DNA from: Oceanospirillaceae bacterium | GTDB taxonomy: Bacteria; Pseudomonadota; Gammaproteobacteria; Pseudomonadales; Oceanobacteraceae | Length of the DNA: 64,000 nucleotides | Direction: 5' to 3' | Assembly (NCBI GenBank): GCA_002724925.1 | Contig: PBQA01000016.1 | Span: 310,001-374,000 of the forward strand | Position numbers and translations under genes: made by a program | Part shown: one piece after another, positions 40,496 through 49,621 of the stretch | Numbering within the stretch: position 1 is the first letter of the stretch | Layout of the letters: each line of letters starts with the position of its first letter | The notes under the pieces: generated by a model | Told to the model about the DNA's origin: nothing | Databases searched by the model: none | The model's input: only the letters and a program-made list of their open reading frames with translations

Positions 40496-41089
40496 TCAGT
40501 CGCGGTTAAGTGTGGTTTTCAAAAAATTATCCAACAGTTCGTGTCCGTGTTCCGTCAGGATAGATTCCGGATGAAACTGAACACCTTCGACAGCCAGCTC
40601 TTTATGGCGCACACCCATAATTTCTTCCATGCTGCCGTCAGGGTTCTGGGTCCAGGCAGTAATTTCCAGACACTCTGGTAAATTCTGCTTATCAATCACC
40701 AGAGAATGGTAGCGAGTAGCCTTATAGGGATTCGGCAGGCCTGAAAATACGCCCTGCCCTGCGTGATAAACATCGGAAGTTTTGCCGTGCATGACCTGCC
40801 CGGCACGAATGATATCGCCACCATAGACCTGGCCAATACTCTGATGCCCCAGACAAATACCGAGTACCGGAATTTTACCGGCAAAATGACGAATTGCCGC
40901 CATGGATATGCCGGCCTCATTCGGCGTACAAGGCCCCGGAGAAATAACCAACCGCTCAGGTTTCAACGCTTCAATTTCTTCAATGGTAATTTCGTCGTTA
41001 CGAAACACCTTTACCTCGGCACCAAGCTCCGTGAAATACTGAACCACGTTGTAGGTAAAGGAGTCATAATTATCAATCATTACTAACAT
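40496..41089 (-). CDS. trpG: Anthranilate synthase glutaminase subunit
   Basis: A 197-residue class I glutamine amidotransferase: nucleophile Cys in GICLGHQ, catalytic His/Glu in HPESI. Supplies ammonia to TrpE; often also serves aminodeoxychorismate synthase as PabA. 12 bases after trpE, in the same operon. Confidence 0.96.
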   Translation of the reverse strand: MLVMIDNYDSFTYNVVQYFTELGAEVKVFRNDEITIEEIEALKPERLVISPGPCTPNEAGISMAAIRHFAGKIPVLGICLGHQSIGQVYGGDIIRAGQVMHGKTSDVYHAGQGVFSGLPNPYKATRYHSLVIDKQNLPECLEITAWTQNPDGSMEEIMGVRHKELAVEGVQFHPESILTEHGHELLDNFLKTTLNRD

Positions 41090-41101
41090 GCTATTTCTCC
41101 T

Positions 41102-42583
41102 TTACTGATCCAGCCCTGCAGCCGCCATCGCGACTGCACGGAATACGGCACGGCCTTTATTCATCGTCTCTTTCCATTCCAGACGCGGTACAGAATCAGC
41201 AACGACGCCGGCGCCAGCCTGAATATTGAGGGTGCCGTCTTTAATAACGGCAGTACGAATCGCAATGGCTGTGTCCATGTTGCCATTCCAGCTCAGATAC
41301 CCTACTGCGCCACCGTAAACACCACGCTTTGTCGATTCGAATTCATCGATAATTTCCATTGCACGGATTTTCGGGGCACCACTTAAGGTTCCTGCTGGGT
41401 GTGCAGCACGCAACACATCCATCGCTGTAATTCCGTCTTTCACTTTGCCGGTGACATTGGAGACGATGTGCATAACGTGGCTGTAGCGTTCAACCACCAT
41501 CTGATCGGTTACTTTCACCTCACCGGATTTCGCAATCCGGCCAACATCGTTACGGCCTAAGTCGATCAGCATCAGGTGCTCTGCAATCTCTTTAGGGTCG
41601 GCGAGAAGCTCTTCTTCAAAGGCTTTATCTTCTTCCTCGGTGTGACCGCGTTTACGCGTACCCGCGATAGGACGCACAGTCACTTCACCATCTTCGAGCC
41701 GCGCGAGAATTTCTGGCGATGACCCTACTACATGGAAATCACCGAGATTGAGGCAGTACATATAGGGCGATGGGTTTAATGTCCGCAAAGCGCGGTATAC
41801 GTCAACAGGGTTACCATCAAACGGAATACGCATACGCTGCGAAATTACGCACTGCATGATGTCTCCCGACAGTACGTATTCTTTAATCTGGTCAACGGCA
41901 TCCATGAATTTTTGCTCGCCAAAACAAGAACGGAAATCCTCTTCTGTGATTTCCGTCGCCGTACGAAGCTGACCGACCTCTCCCTGATAAGGTGCACGCA
42001 ATGTCTCACGCAGTTCATCAAGGCGCTGCTCAGCCTTATTGAATGCCTGATCCACCGACGGGTCAGCCATCACGATCAGGTGCAATTTTCCACTGAGGTT
42101 ATCAAAGACGACGACCTCTTCGGATACCATCAGGAGAATGTCCGGTGTGCCGATCTCATCCTCAGGACAGCTGTCTTTAAGGCGCGGTTCAATGTAGCGA
42201 ATGGTGTCGTAACCAAAATATCCCACCAGCCCGCCATCAAACTTCGGCAAGCCTTCGACATCAGGTACACGGTAACGCCCCTGAAACTCTTCAATGAATG
42301 AGAGAGGATCTTCAACCTCTCGCTCTTCAATCACCTGACCATCGCGTAAGTGCTGGACGGTATACCCACTAACTCGTATTACTTCGCGAGCTGGCAAGCC
42401 GATCATGGAGTAGCGACCCCACTTCTCGCCGCCCTGAACAGATTCGAAGAGATAAGTGTAAGGCTGATCAGCCAGTTTCAGATACGTGGAAAGAGGCGTA
42501 TCCAGGTCAGCCAGAACCTGGCGTGCGACCGGAATACGGTTATAGCCCTGTTCAGCGAGGGCAGCAAAAGATTGCGGGGTCAT
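41102..42583 (-). CDS. trpE: Anthranilate synthase chorismate-binding subunit
   Basis: A 493-residue component I. C-terminal chorismate-binding motifs are intact ('[23 protein letters not shown]', 'PIAGTRKRG', '[11 protein letters not shown]', '[17 protein letters not shown]'). The N-terminal '[27 protein letters not shown]' contains the LLES-like Trp-feedback element. AAGG is six bases before the ATG. First gene of the cluster, with an unusual inverted repeat in its leader. Confidence 0.97.
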   Translation of the reverse strand: MTPQSFAALAEQGYNRIPVARQVLADLDTPLSTYLKLADQPYTYLFESVQGGEKWGRYSMIGLPAREVIRVSGYTVQHLRDGQVIEEREVEDPLSFIEEFQGRYRVPDVEGLPKFDGGLVGYFGYDTIRYIEPRLKDSCPEDEIGTPDILLMVSEEVVVFDNLSGKLHLIVMADPSVDQAFNKAEQRLDELRETLRAPYQGEVGQLRTATEITEEDFRSCFGEQKFMDAVDQIKEYVLSGDIMQCVISQRMRIPFDGNPVDVYRALRTLNPSPYMYCLNLGDFHVVGSSPEILARLEDGEVTVRPIAGTRKRGHTEEEDKAFEEELLADPKEIAEHLMLIDLGRNDVGRIAKSGEVKVTDQMVVERYSHVMHIVSNVTGKVKDGITAMDVLRAAHPAGTLSGAPKIRAMEIIDEFESTKRGVYGGAVGYLSWNGNMDTAIAIRTAVIKDGTLNIQAGAGVVADSVPRLEWKETMNKGRAVFRAVAMAAAGLDQ

Positions 42584-42598
42584 AGTAAACCTTCAGAT

Positions 42599-42646
42599 TG
42601 TTAAGCGCGTAAAAAATAAAGACGTAAAAAGTTCTGGCGCTTAACA
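42599..42646 (-). promoter_or_regulatory. trpE leader inverted repeat
   Basis: TGTTAAGCGC (42,599-42,608) and GCGCTTAACA (42,637-42,646) are perfect 10-bp complements with a 28-base AT-rich loop in the trpE 5' leader, ending 16 bases ahead of the trpE start. No U-run follows, so it is not a standard attenuator. It might hide or expose the trpE ribosome site or be a protein site. Confidence 0.5.
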
Positions 42647-42661
42647 CCATCGACAGGCCAT
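42641..42661 (-). CDS. Possible trp leader peptide (MACRWC)
   Basis: A 6-codon frame ATG GCC TGT CGA TGG TGT TAA with AAGG about seven bases upstream. It has a single Trp codon, and its stop codon lies within the upstream arm of the leader inverted repeat, so a ribosome stalled at the Trp codon would interfere with that stem. Very short, so low confidence. Confidence 0.25.
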   Translation of the reverse strand: MACRWC

Positions 42662-42788
42662 CAGATGACCTTGCTGAAATGGGCGGTTGTATTGAAAAAA
42701 CACCGCTTGCTCCGGAGAATGATTGAGAGATATGGCTGAATATAACGGCTGGTCGCCGCAGGAGCAAGGCCTCTCCGGAATTTGCTTC

Positions 42789-43466
42789 CTAAGGAGCGCT
42801 TTCACGCCAGTCGAGCACGGGCCAGTTACGCTCCAGAGCCACGTCGGCAAGAATATGAGTCGGGTTCAGTACGACAGGAAATCCGACCTGCTCAAGCAGC
42901 GGCAGGTCAGCGTGACTGTCTGAGTAGAAGGCAACCTGCTCCAGGCCGTATCCCGAACCACTGAGAAACCTCCGCGCCATATCCACTTTACCGACCCCAT
43001 AACAGAGGGGTTTTAACAGACCTTTTATCTGAGTCTCGGCAACATCAAGACGGTTGCTGATGACATCTTCAATACCCAGTTCACGGCCATAGGCTTCAGC
43101 CACGACCTCGTCCGCCCCAGTGATCATCACTATCCGGGTGCCCTGTCGCTGATACGCAAACAGAAGAGAGGCGGCCTGCGGATAAATGTGTAGCTGCCCA
43201 CGCTCATTAAAAAAGCGCTCTACCGACGTCTGATAGTCAGCCAGCGTCATTCCTCGGGTGCGGGTGCGATAGTAATTAGACAGGCGGGTGTGAGTGACGC
43301 GGCCTTTTTTATAGGCACGATACAAAGATAACAATGCCTGAACGCCTTCCACCATAGCCCAGCGATCGCGCCGGAAACGCCAGCGTATCCACAAGCTGTT
43401 GGCATCTTTATTGATCAGGCTGTCATCAAGGTCAAAGAAAACGACCGGGACATCATAGACCTTCAT
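42789..43466 (-). CDS. HAD-IB family phosphatase (SerB/CicA-like)
   Basis: A 225-residue HAD hydrolase: motif I FFDLDDSLI (nucleophile Asp), motif II VMITGADEVV, motif III Lys region near GVGKVDMARR, motif IV YSDSHADLPLLE. A helical C1-type cap lies between motifs I and II. It belongs to the HAD-IB group that includes phosphoserine phosphatase; substrate unknown. Start MKVYDVPVVFFD at 43,466. Same strand as trpE, 205 bp upstream of it. Confidence 0.88.
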   Translation of the reverse strand: MKVYDVPVVFFDLDDSLINKDANSLWIRWRFRRDRWAMVEGVQALLSLYRAYKKGRVTHTRLSNYYRTRTRGMTLADYQTSVERFFNERGQLHIYPQAASLLFAYQRQGTRIVMITGADEVVAEAYGRELGIEDVISNRLDVAETQIKGLLKPLCYGVGKVDMARRFLSGSGYGLEQVAFYSDSHADLPLLEQVGFPVVLNPTHILADVALERNWPVLDWRESAP

Positions 43467-43590
43467 TCTGTCCTCCTTTGACACAAAGACTACCATACAG
43501 CGGCTATGACCATAGCGTCCCGATTGTAAAGGCACGAGCACAAAGAGACTTCATAAATGTGACAAATTACATTTTGCCACGTTTCGAGGA

Positions 43591-43621
43591 TTGACCTGAA
43601 TCACCACAGGCGTAGTGTAAA
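43591..43621 (+). promoter_or_regulatory. Possible promoter of HPF/RaiA-family gene
   Basis: TTGACC at 43,591 with TGTAAA at 43,616 (19-base spacing) or TAGTGT at 43,613 (16-base spacing), 65-95 bases before the ATG. A near-palindrome GTGACAAATTACATTTTGCC AC lies just upstream at about 43,558-43,580. Weak evidence. Confidence 0.3.
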
Positions 43622-43685
43622 TAGTCCATCCTTAATCAAGACGGTGCATTAAAGCGACGTCTCGCCACTGTGAAAAGGAGCGACT

Positions 43686-44027
43686 ATGAAAGGTTTGGAA
43701 ATTTCTTTCCGTGATATCGAACACTCTGACGCTATTGAGTACCAGATCCGCGAAAAAGCCAGCAAGCTGGCATCCCGCTACGATGAAATTACAGGAATTC
43801 GAGCCGTTGTTGGCTTACCCCACAATCATAGCCACAAAGGGAATATTGCCCATATCTCTCTAGAGGTCGGACTGCCGGGTGAAACCGTCGCCATCACTCA
43901 CGACCATCATGACAAGTCCGAACACGAAAATATGTATGTTGCACTGCGCGATGCCTTTGATAAAGCGCAGAGAAAAATCGGCAAGATTCACAATAAGCGC
44001 ATCGATAATAAACGCAGGGTTCATTAA
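43686..44027 (+). CDS. HPF/RaiA-family ribosome-associated protein
   Basis: A 113-residue protein of the HPF/RaiA (S30EA) family: beta-alpha-beta start 'GLEISFRDIEHSDAIEYQIREKASKLASRYDEITGIRAVV', 'HISLEVGLPGETV', and C-terminal helix 'MYVALRDAFDKAQRKIGKIHNKR'. Members bind the ribosomal A/P sites in stationary phase. It is unusually His-rich (HNHSHKG, THDHHDKSEHEN). Ribosome site AAAGGAG. The usual rpoN/ptsN neighbours of hpf are absent, so it may be a paralogue. Confidence 0.85.
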   Translation: MKGLEISFRDIEHSDAIEYQIREKASKLASRYDEITGIRAVVGLPHNHSHKGNIAHISLEVGLPGETVAITHDHHDKSEHENMYVALRDAFDKAQRKIGKIHNKRIDNKRRVH

Positions 44028-44035
44028 TTCGCCAA

Positions 44036-44066
44036 CAAAAAAGGGGCCTCACGGCCCCTTTTTGTT
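44036..44066. terminator. Bidirectional terminator, hpf-like and tetR genes
   Basis: GGGGCC-tcac-GGCCCC flanked by A-run and T-run lies between the convergent HPF-like and TetR genes and can end both transcripts. Confidence 0.85.
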
Positions 44067-44080
44067 TCACCAGCCGCCTT

Positions 44081-44674
44081 TTACAGCTTACCGCTAAGCA
44101 GTACCTGAAGCAGACCCGGCCGTGAAAGATCGGCATAGAGAGAGGCTAGCTCTTCCGGGCTTTCGTTAAAGTCTTCACGAATCCAGCGGACAATAACCGC
44201 AAATGACGCACCCGCCAGATAATCGATGACGTAGTGAATACGACTGTTGCTGGCAATATTGAGCTTGTGTGCCTCAATGTAGCGTTCGATAGTACGACCC
44301 ACATAGGTTTTGAACTCGTTCAACAGGATCGCTTCGACATCTTCAGCCACCAAGAGCTTGGCTACTTCAGAGTGCAACTGCCATTGACGGAACATCAGCA
44401 CCGCGATCTCAGGGTCGACGTTCGGAGAGCGGGTCAGAATCGGGTCAATCTGTTCAGCAAACTCAAGAAACATCTGCTCAATGTAATAACGCAGCAAGTC
44501 GTCCTTCGAGCGGAAGTGCAGATAGAATGTCGGCCGGGCTACACCTGAGTGCTCACAGATGTTTGCTACCGATAGCTTCGAGTATGGTTTCTCTGCCATC
44601 AGCTTAAGCAATGTATTAACTAACAGGCGGCGAGATCGTTCTACCCGTTTATCCAGTTCCTTCGCAGCGGCCAC
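44081..44674 (-). CDS. TetR-family transcriptional regulator
   Basis: A 197-residue TetR repressor: helix-turn-helix at about 25-65 ('YSKLSVANICEHSGVARPTFYLHFRSKDDLLRYYIEQM'), ligand-binding helices beyond. I choose the GTG start at 44,674 (VAAAKELDKRVERSRR) because AGGGGG lies four bases upstream; the frame stays open to 44,779 without a site. It is next to two acyl-CoA dehydrogenases, so control of fatty-acid breakdown is plausible but unproven. Confidence 0.85.
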   Translation of the reverse strand: MAAAKELDKRVERSRRLLVNTLLKLMAEKPYSKLSVANICEHSGVARPTFYLHFRSKDDLLRYYIEQMFLEFAEQIDPILTRSPNVDPEIAVLMFRQWQLHSEVAKLLVAEDVEAILLNEFKTYVGRTIERYIEAHKLNIASNSRIHYVIDYLAGASFAVIVRWIREDFNESPEELASLYADLSRPGLLQVLLSGKL

Positions 44675-44776
44675 AGCGCCCCCTACAGATTGGTGAGTTT
44701 TTCTTATAAATATACAGATTGGCGTAAGTGTACATGAACTTATCAATGGGAAGAAGATGGCCTGACACTTCGGGCA

Positions 44777-44803
44777 CAAAAAAACCGCCCGAAGGCGGTT
44801 TCT
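44777..44803 (-). terminator. Terminator of acyl-CoA dehydrogenase 1
   Basis: On the minus strand AACCGCC-ttcg-GGCGGTT is followed by a run of T. It lies 27-53 bases beyond the dehydrogenase stop. Confidence 0.85.
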
Positions 44804-44829
44804 TTACGCTCATACTGACAATGTCAGTA

Positions 44830-46620
44830 TCAGGCAGTCTCGAACATCTCGTCGTCCAGACCATAAAGTGACTCAGCACCACCCTTAACAGTTGCAGACA
44901 GACCAATGTAACGAGGCAGCAGACGCTTAACGTAGAAACGTGCAGTCTCCACTTTCGCCTTATAGAAGCTGTCGTCCTGCTTAGGCAGAGCAACAACCGC
45001 CATCTTCGCCCACATGTAAGCGTACGCCGCGTAGCCAAAGACGTGCAGGTATTCAACAGACGCCGCACCGATCTCGTTCGGATTGCTCTGAGCCTGATCG
45101 ATAACCCACTGAGTCAGGTCAGACAGATTTTCCATCGCTGCCTTCAGAGGCTCGATGAACTCAGCCGCCGCTTCGTTACCCGCCTGTGACGCAACAAAGT
45201 CGTTAACGTCCTGCTCGAACACTTTGTACAGAGAGCCGTTAGTACCGACAATCTTACGACCCATCAGGTCAAGCGCCTGAATGCCGTTTGTACCTTCGTA
45301 GATCTGAGTGATACGCAGGTCACGAACGTGCTGCTCCTGACCCCACTCACGGATGAAGCCGTGACCACCGAAGATTTGCTGACCCGCAATCGCGCTCTCC
45401 AGAGCTACGTCTGTCATGAACGCTTTCGCAACTGGCGTCAGCAGAGCAACCATCTGCTCAGCGTGCTTCGCCTGATCTGCATTGTCGCTGTACTTAGAAG
45501 TATCCAGCCACGCACCTACGTAAGTAGAAAACGCACGCCCCGCTTCGTTGAAGGCACGCATGGTCATCAGCATGCGACGAACATCAGGGTGTACGATGAT
45601 CGGGTCAGCGGCTTTGTCTTTTGCCACAGCACCAGTTGGAGCACGGCTCTGAATACGGTCACGAGCATACGCCACGGCGTTCTGGTAAGAGTTCTCGGCA
45701 ACGCCCAGACCTTGGATACCCACACCCAGACGCTCGTAGTTCATCATGGTGAACATGCACGCCAGACCTTTGTTTTCTTCGCCTACGAGCCAACCTTTCG
45801 CACCGTCGTAGTTCATTACACAGGTCGCCGAACCTTTAATACCCATCTTGTGCTCAATCGAACCACAAGAAGCAGCGTTACGCTCGCCCAGAGAACCATC
45901 TTCGTTCACCATGAACTTAGGTACCAGGAACAGAGAGATACCTTTAGGGCCAGCTGGAGCATCCGGCAGCTTCGCCAGCACGAGGTGGATGATGTTTTCC
46001 GCCATGTCGTGCTCACCCCAAGTGATAAAGATCTTGGTGCCAGTAATATCGTAAGAACCGTCAGCGTTTGGCTCAGCCTTGGTACGGATAATACCCAGGT
46101 CAGTACCGGCGTGAGGTTCGGTCAGGTCCATCGCACCAGACCATACGCCTGAGTACATGTTTGGCAGGTACTTCTCTTTCAGTTCCTGAGAGCCGTGAGC
46201 ATTCAGAGACAGGCATGCGCCAGCAGTCAGCATAGGTGCCAGACCGAACGCCATGTTAGAGCCCTGAACCATCTCTTCAACCTGAGCCACCAGCGTCTTA
46301 GGCATACCCATACCGCCGAAGTCAGGGTTACCACCCAGACCGTTCAGGCCCGCTTCAACGTAGGTCTGATAAGCATCTTTGAAACCTGGAGCAGCTGTAA
46401 CTTCGCCGTCGTTCCAGGTTGATGAATTTTCATCACCATCACGGTTGATCGGTGCAAGAACCTGGCTTGCGATCTTGCCGCACTCTTCCAGGATGGCTTC
46501 TGCGGTTTCCATATCTACAGCACCCTGCAGACCAGCGAGAGATTCCCACATTGAACCCGCATCAAAAACTTCATTCAGAACAAAGCGCATATCGCGTAAC
46601 GGAGCTTTATATTCTGGCAT
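44830..46620 (-). CDS. Acyl-CoA dehydrogenase 1 (600-residue AcdA/DmdC type)
   Basis: A 596-residue FAD enzyme of the large acyl-CoA dehydrogenase type with a C-terminal extra domain (about 470-590). 'MDLTEPHAGTDLGIIRTKAE' and 'ITGTKIFITWGEHDMAENI' form the flavin/substrate pocket; 'QIYEGTNGIQALDLMGRKI' holds the usual catalytic Glu. The family includes long-chain and methylmercaptopropionyl-CoA dehydrogenases; substrate cannot be told. Paralogue of the next gene, each with its own terminator. Confidence 0.93.
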   Translation of the reverse strand: MPEYKAPLRDMRFVLNEVFDAGSMWESLAGLQGAVDMETAEAILEECGKIASQVLAPINRDGDENSSTWNDGEVTAAPGFKDAYQTYVEAGLNGLGGNPDFGGMGMPKTLVAQVEEMVQGSNMAFGLAPMLTAGACLSLNAHGSQELKEKYLPNMYSGVWSGAMDLTEPHAGTDLGIIRTKAEPNADGSYDITGTKIFITWGEHDMAENIIHLVLAKLPDAPAGPKGISLFLVPKFMVNEDGSLGERNAASCGSIEHKMGIKGSATCVMNYDGAKGWLVGEENKGLACMFTMMNYERLGVGIQGLGVAENSYQNAVAYARDRIQSRAPTGAVAKDKAADPIIVHPDVRRMLMTMRAFNEAGRAFSTYVGAWLDTSKYSDNADQAKHAEQMVALLTPVAKAFMTDVALESAIAGQQIFGGHGFIREWGQEQHVRDLRITQIYEGTNGIQALDLMGRKIVGTNGSLYKVFEQDVNDFVASQAGNEAAAEFIEPLKAAMENLSDLTQWVIDQAQSNPNEIGAASVEYLHVFGYAAYAYMWAKMAVVALPKQDDSFYKAKVETARFYVKRLLPRYIGLSATVKGGAESLYGLDDEMFETA

Positions 46621-46702
46621 GACTCACCTCATTTAAATTGGTACGGAACGCACATCCGGAGCGTTCAGAGAATTCGATCAAAATAGCTTCGTATATAACA
46701 CA

Positions 46703-46727
46703 GAAAAACCGCGCCGTGGCGCGGTTC
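46703..46727 (-). terminator. Terminator of acyl-CoA dehydrogenase 2
   Basis: Minus-strand hairpin AACCGCGCC-ac-GGCGCGGTT followed by TTTCTG, 17-41 bases past the stop of the second dehydrogenase. Confidence 0.8.
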
Positions 46728-46743
46728 TTCTTAGTCAGACAAA

Positions 46744-48549
46744 TCAGAACGCGAAGTGTTCAGCGTCCAGATCCATCATGCTGTCAGCGCCGGCAACCAT
46801 AGCTGCTGCGTGACCTTTGGCGCGTGGCAGTACACGTGCGAAGTAGAACTTAGCGGTCTGAATTTTCGCTTTGTAGAAGTCTTCTTCACTGGTGCCTGCT
46901 GCGATAGCATCCTGAGCAACCTTAGCCATACGCGCCCACAGGAACGCCAGGGTCGCGTAGCCAGAGTACATCAGGTAATCAACCGACGCAGCACCGACTT
47001 CTTCGCGGTTCTTCATCGCTGTCATACCAATCTTCATAGTCAGGTCGCCCCACTCTTTGTTCACTTCTGCCAGAGGCGCTGCGAACTGAGCCATCTGCTC
47101 GTCACCTTCAACAGACTGACAGAACTTGTGGACGATCTTAGTGAAGTTACGCAGAGACGCACCCTGAGTCATCAGTACTTTACGGCCCAGCAGGTCGAGT
47201 GCCTGGATGCCAGTAGTACCTTCATAGATACAAGCGATCTTGGTATCACGTACCAGTTGCTCCATACCCCACTCAGCGATGAAGCCGTGACCACCGAATA
47301 CCTGAACACCCAGGTTAGTCGCTTCGTAACCCGCTTCAGTCAGGAAGGCTTTAGCGATAGGCGTCAGGAAGCCCAGCAGCTCGTCTGCAGCTTTGCGCTC
47401 TTCTTCGCTTTCCGCTTTCTTAACGATGTCGTTCTGTTGCGCAGCCAGATACACCAGCGCACGACCACCTTCTGCGAAACACTTCTGAGTCAGCAGCATG
47501 CGACGCACGTCTGGGTGAACAATGATTGGGTCAGCTGCTTTCTCAGGCGCCTTAGCACCCGTCAGAGAGCGCATAGCCAGACGGTCTTTCGCGTACGCCA
47601 GTGCGCCCTGGAAAGACGCTTCAGCCGCAGATGCACCCTGCAGAGCAGTACCGATACGAGCCGTGTTCATGAAGGTGAACATGCAGTTCAGACCTTTGTT
47701 TTCAGGTCCGATCAACCAGCCTTTCGCACCGTCGAAGTTCATCACACAGGTCGCGTTGCCATGGATACCCATTTTGTGTTCGATAGAACCACAGACAACA
47801 CCGTTGCGCTCGCCCGGAGTACCGTCTTCGTTCGGCAGGAACTTAGGCACAACAAACAGAGAGATACCCTTAGTACCTTCTGGAGCGCCTGGCAGACGAG
47901 CCAGTACGATATGTACGATGTTCTCTGCCATGTCGTGTTCGCCAGCAGAGATAAAGATTTTAGAACCAGTGATGGCGTAAGAACCGTCAGCGTTTGCTTC
48001 CGCTTTGGTCTTCAGGATACCCAGGTCAGAACCACAGTGTGATTCAGTCAGACACATGGTACCGGTCCACTCACCTGAAACCAGCTTGCTCAGGTAGGTG
48101 TGCTTCTGTTCTGGCGTACCGTGCAGGTCCAGAGTGTTCATCGCACCGTGAGACAGACCCGGGTACATGCCCCATGACCAGTTAGATGAACCCACCATCT
48201 CAGAGATAACAGTACCCAGAGATTCTGGCAGGCCCTGGCCGCCGTGATCTTCTTCGTGCGCCAGTGAAGGCCAGCCGCCTTCAACGTACTTAGCGTAAGC
48301 TTCTTTAAAGCCAGTTGGCGTGGTAACAGAACCGTCATCGTGGCGGGTACAACCTTCGGTATCGCCCACGCGGTTCAGAGGAGCCAGCTCCTGCTCACAG
48401 AATTTTGCGCCTTCAGTCAGGATGGCGTCGATCATGTCAGGCGTTGCAACCTCAGCGTAAGCCGGGATGTTTGCGTAATGACCTGGCATATCCAGCAGTT
48501 CGTTCATTACAAACTGAATGTCACGGAGGGGAGCTTTATACTCTGGCAT
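46744..48549 (-). CDS. Acyl-CoA dehydrogenase 2 (paralogue)
   Basis: A 601-residue enzyme sharing its start (MPEYKAPLRD) and core motifs with its downstream neighbour: 'CLTESHCGSDLGILKTKAEAN', 'ITGSKIFISAGEHDMAENIV', 'CIYEGTTGIQALDLLGRKV'. The two arose by duplication and have separate terminators. A PsrA-like palindrome lies 111 bp upstream, suggesting induction by fatty acids. Acts in beta-oxidation with an electron-transfer flavoprotein. Confidence 0.93.
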   Translation of the reverse strand: MPEYKAPLRDIQFVMNELLDMPGHYANIPAYAEVATPDMIDAILTEGAKFCEQELAPLNRVGDTEGCTRHDDGSVTTPTGFKEAYAKYVEGGWPSLAHEEDHGGQGLPESLGTVISEMVGSSNWSWGMYPGLSHGAMNTLDLHGTPEQKHTYLSKLVSGEWTGTMCLTESHCGSDLGILKTKAEANADGSYAITGSKIFISAGEHDMAENIVHIVLARLPGAPEGTKGISLFVVPKFLPNEDGTPGERNGVVCGSIEHKMGIHGNATCVMNFDGAKGWLIGPENKGLNCMFTFMNTARIGTALQGASAAEASFQGALAYAKDRLAMRSLTGAKAPEKAADPIIVHPDVRRMLLTQKCFAEGGRALVYLAAQQNDIVKKAESEEERKAADELLGFLTPIAKAFLTEAGYEATNLGVQVFGGHGFIAEWGMEQLVRDTKIACIYEGTTGIQALDLLGRKVLMTQGASLRNFTKIVHKFCQSVEGDEQMAQFAAPLAEVNKEWGDLTMKIGMTAMKNREEVGAASVDYLMYSGYATLAFLWARMAKVAQDAIAAGTSEEDFYKAKIQTAKFYFARVLPRAKGHAAAMVAGADSMMDLDAEHFAF

Positions 48550-48659
48550 AGGGATGACCTCGTTGCCGTTATTTGTTAGCGCAGCTGGGCTGCCTGATTA
48601 TTATCTTGCGGGCCAAAAGCCCACTAAGACGCAATTTCGATCAGGATATACAATCCAGA

Positions 48660-48677
48660 TTCAAACAAGTGTTTGAA
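48660..48677. promoter_or_regulatory. PsrA-like operator
   Basis: TTCAAACAAGTGTTTGAA is a perfect palindrome with four-base centre and contains CAAAC-N4-GTTTG, matching the G/CAAAC(N2-4)GTTTG/C consensus of the fatty-acid-responsive TetR repressor PsrA. It lies upstream of acyl-CoA dehydrogenase 2. Confidence 0.6.
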
Positions 48678-48779
48678 ACATACGTTCGCACAATGCAATT
48701 GTCAAGCCTGTGAGTGGCGCAACAGAAGGGATTGAGCGCATAGAAATTGAAAAGAAAGGGTTATGACTGATTAAGCCAA

Positions 48780-49604
48780 TCAGGCTTCTTCGTCGAAGAG
48801 CGTCCCGGAAGTAGGGAGGCTCGGGGAGCTTATACGCAGGAGTGTTTCATTAATCTGACGCAGCCTGGCGTTGTATTCTGCAAAGCGCTCAGCGACCGAA
48901 ACAAAGCCTGCATCCTCTTCGTCGCTTTCACTGCCTGACTGCGCTTCACGTGCAGATTCAATCTCTGCACGCATATCATCGCGTTTCTGGTCTCGGAGCT
49001 CAGCTTCACTGCTCAACGCCTCCCGCTGCTGTTGCGCAATATCGGCCTGAGCTTCAGCCATTTTCTGCGCAGCCATGACGGCAACCTGACGATCCTGGGC
49101 AGACGGTTCCGCAGGTGCCAGCGCAGCGCGGCGAACTCTGGCCATCTTTTCGTAGGTAGCAGACGGGTCACCCGGAACATCTGAGACATCAATACTGACT
49201 TCCCCCGATACCGCATACCTCTGACCATCCGGCCCCTTGGTAAAGCTATATGTCGGCGCACTCGCTAACTGACCACCAATGGCCTGATGGGCTCTTTCGT
49301 GATTCCGGACTTCGATATCGCGACTTTGCAGCTGACGGATTACATCAGCTTCGTTCTGCTGCTGACGAACATCCGCATCGGATTGCGCAACAGGTGATGG
49401 TGCGCGCTCACCCGCCGCTACACCTTCTTGAGTCTCACCCGGTGAAGGGGCTTTACTCTGAGGCAGGGCAATACCTGTACCTGTAGAAGAACCAGCTACG
49501 ACTTGGGCAGAGCCTTCGTTGCTTTCATTTGGGGGGCTTCTCTCAGCCCGCGAAGAAAACGCGGGCTCAGGAGCGGTGAAGAGTACACCTGACGCTATCT
49601 GCAT
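48780..49604 (-). CDS. SprA-related putative metalloprotease family protein
   Basis: A 274-residue protein. Residues 1-85 are disordered (Ser/Pro/Ala/Glu-rich); 88-160 contain the SprA-family core 'RDIEVRNHERAHQAIGGQLASAPTYSFTKGPDGQRYAVSGEVSIDVS', with HERAH matching the HExxH zinc motif; the C-terminal half is a charged coiled coil. No signal peptide. Function of the family is not established. It follows a small 83-residue gene on the same strand. Confidence 0.85.
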   Translation of the reverse strand: MQIASGVLFTAPEPAFSSRAERSPPNESNEGSAQVVAGSSTGTGIALPQSKAPSPGETQEGVAAGERAPSPVAQSDADVRQQQNEADVIRQLQSRDIEVRNHERAHQAIGGQLASAPTYSFTKGPDGQRYAVSGEVSIDVSDVPGDPSATYEKMARVRRAALAPAEPSAQDRQVAVMAAQKMAEAQADIAQQQREALSSEAELRDQKRDDMRAEIESAREAQSGSESDEEDAGFVSVAERFAEYNARLRQINETLLRISSPSLPTSGTLFDEEA

Positions 49605-49621
49605 ATAACGCCCTCAGGGGA

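Noticed and set aside
46756-48042. Long open frame (about 428 codons) on the plus strand
   Set aside because: It lies entirely opposite acyl-CoA dehydrogenase 2, whose family motifs are unmistakable. It has no ribosome site and no recognisable protein pattern; a codon-usage shadow.
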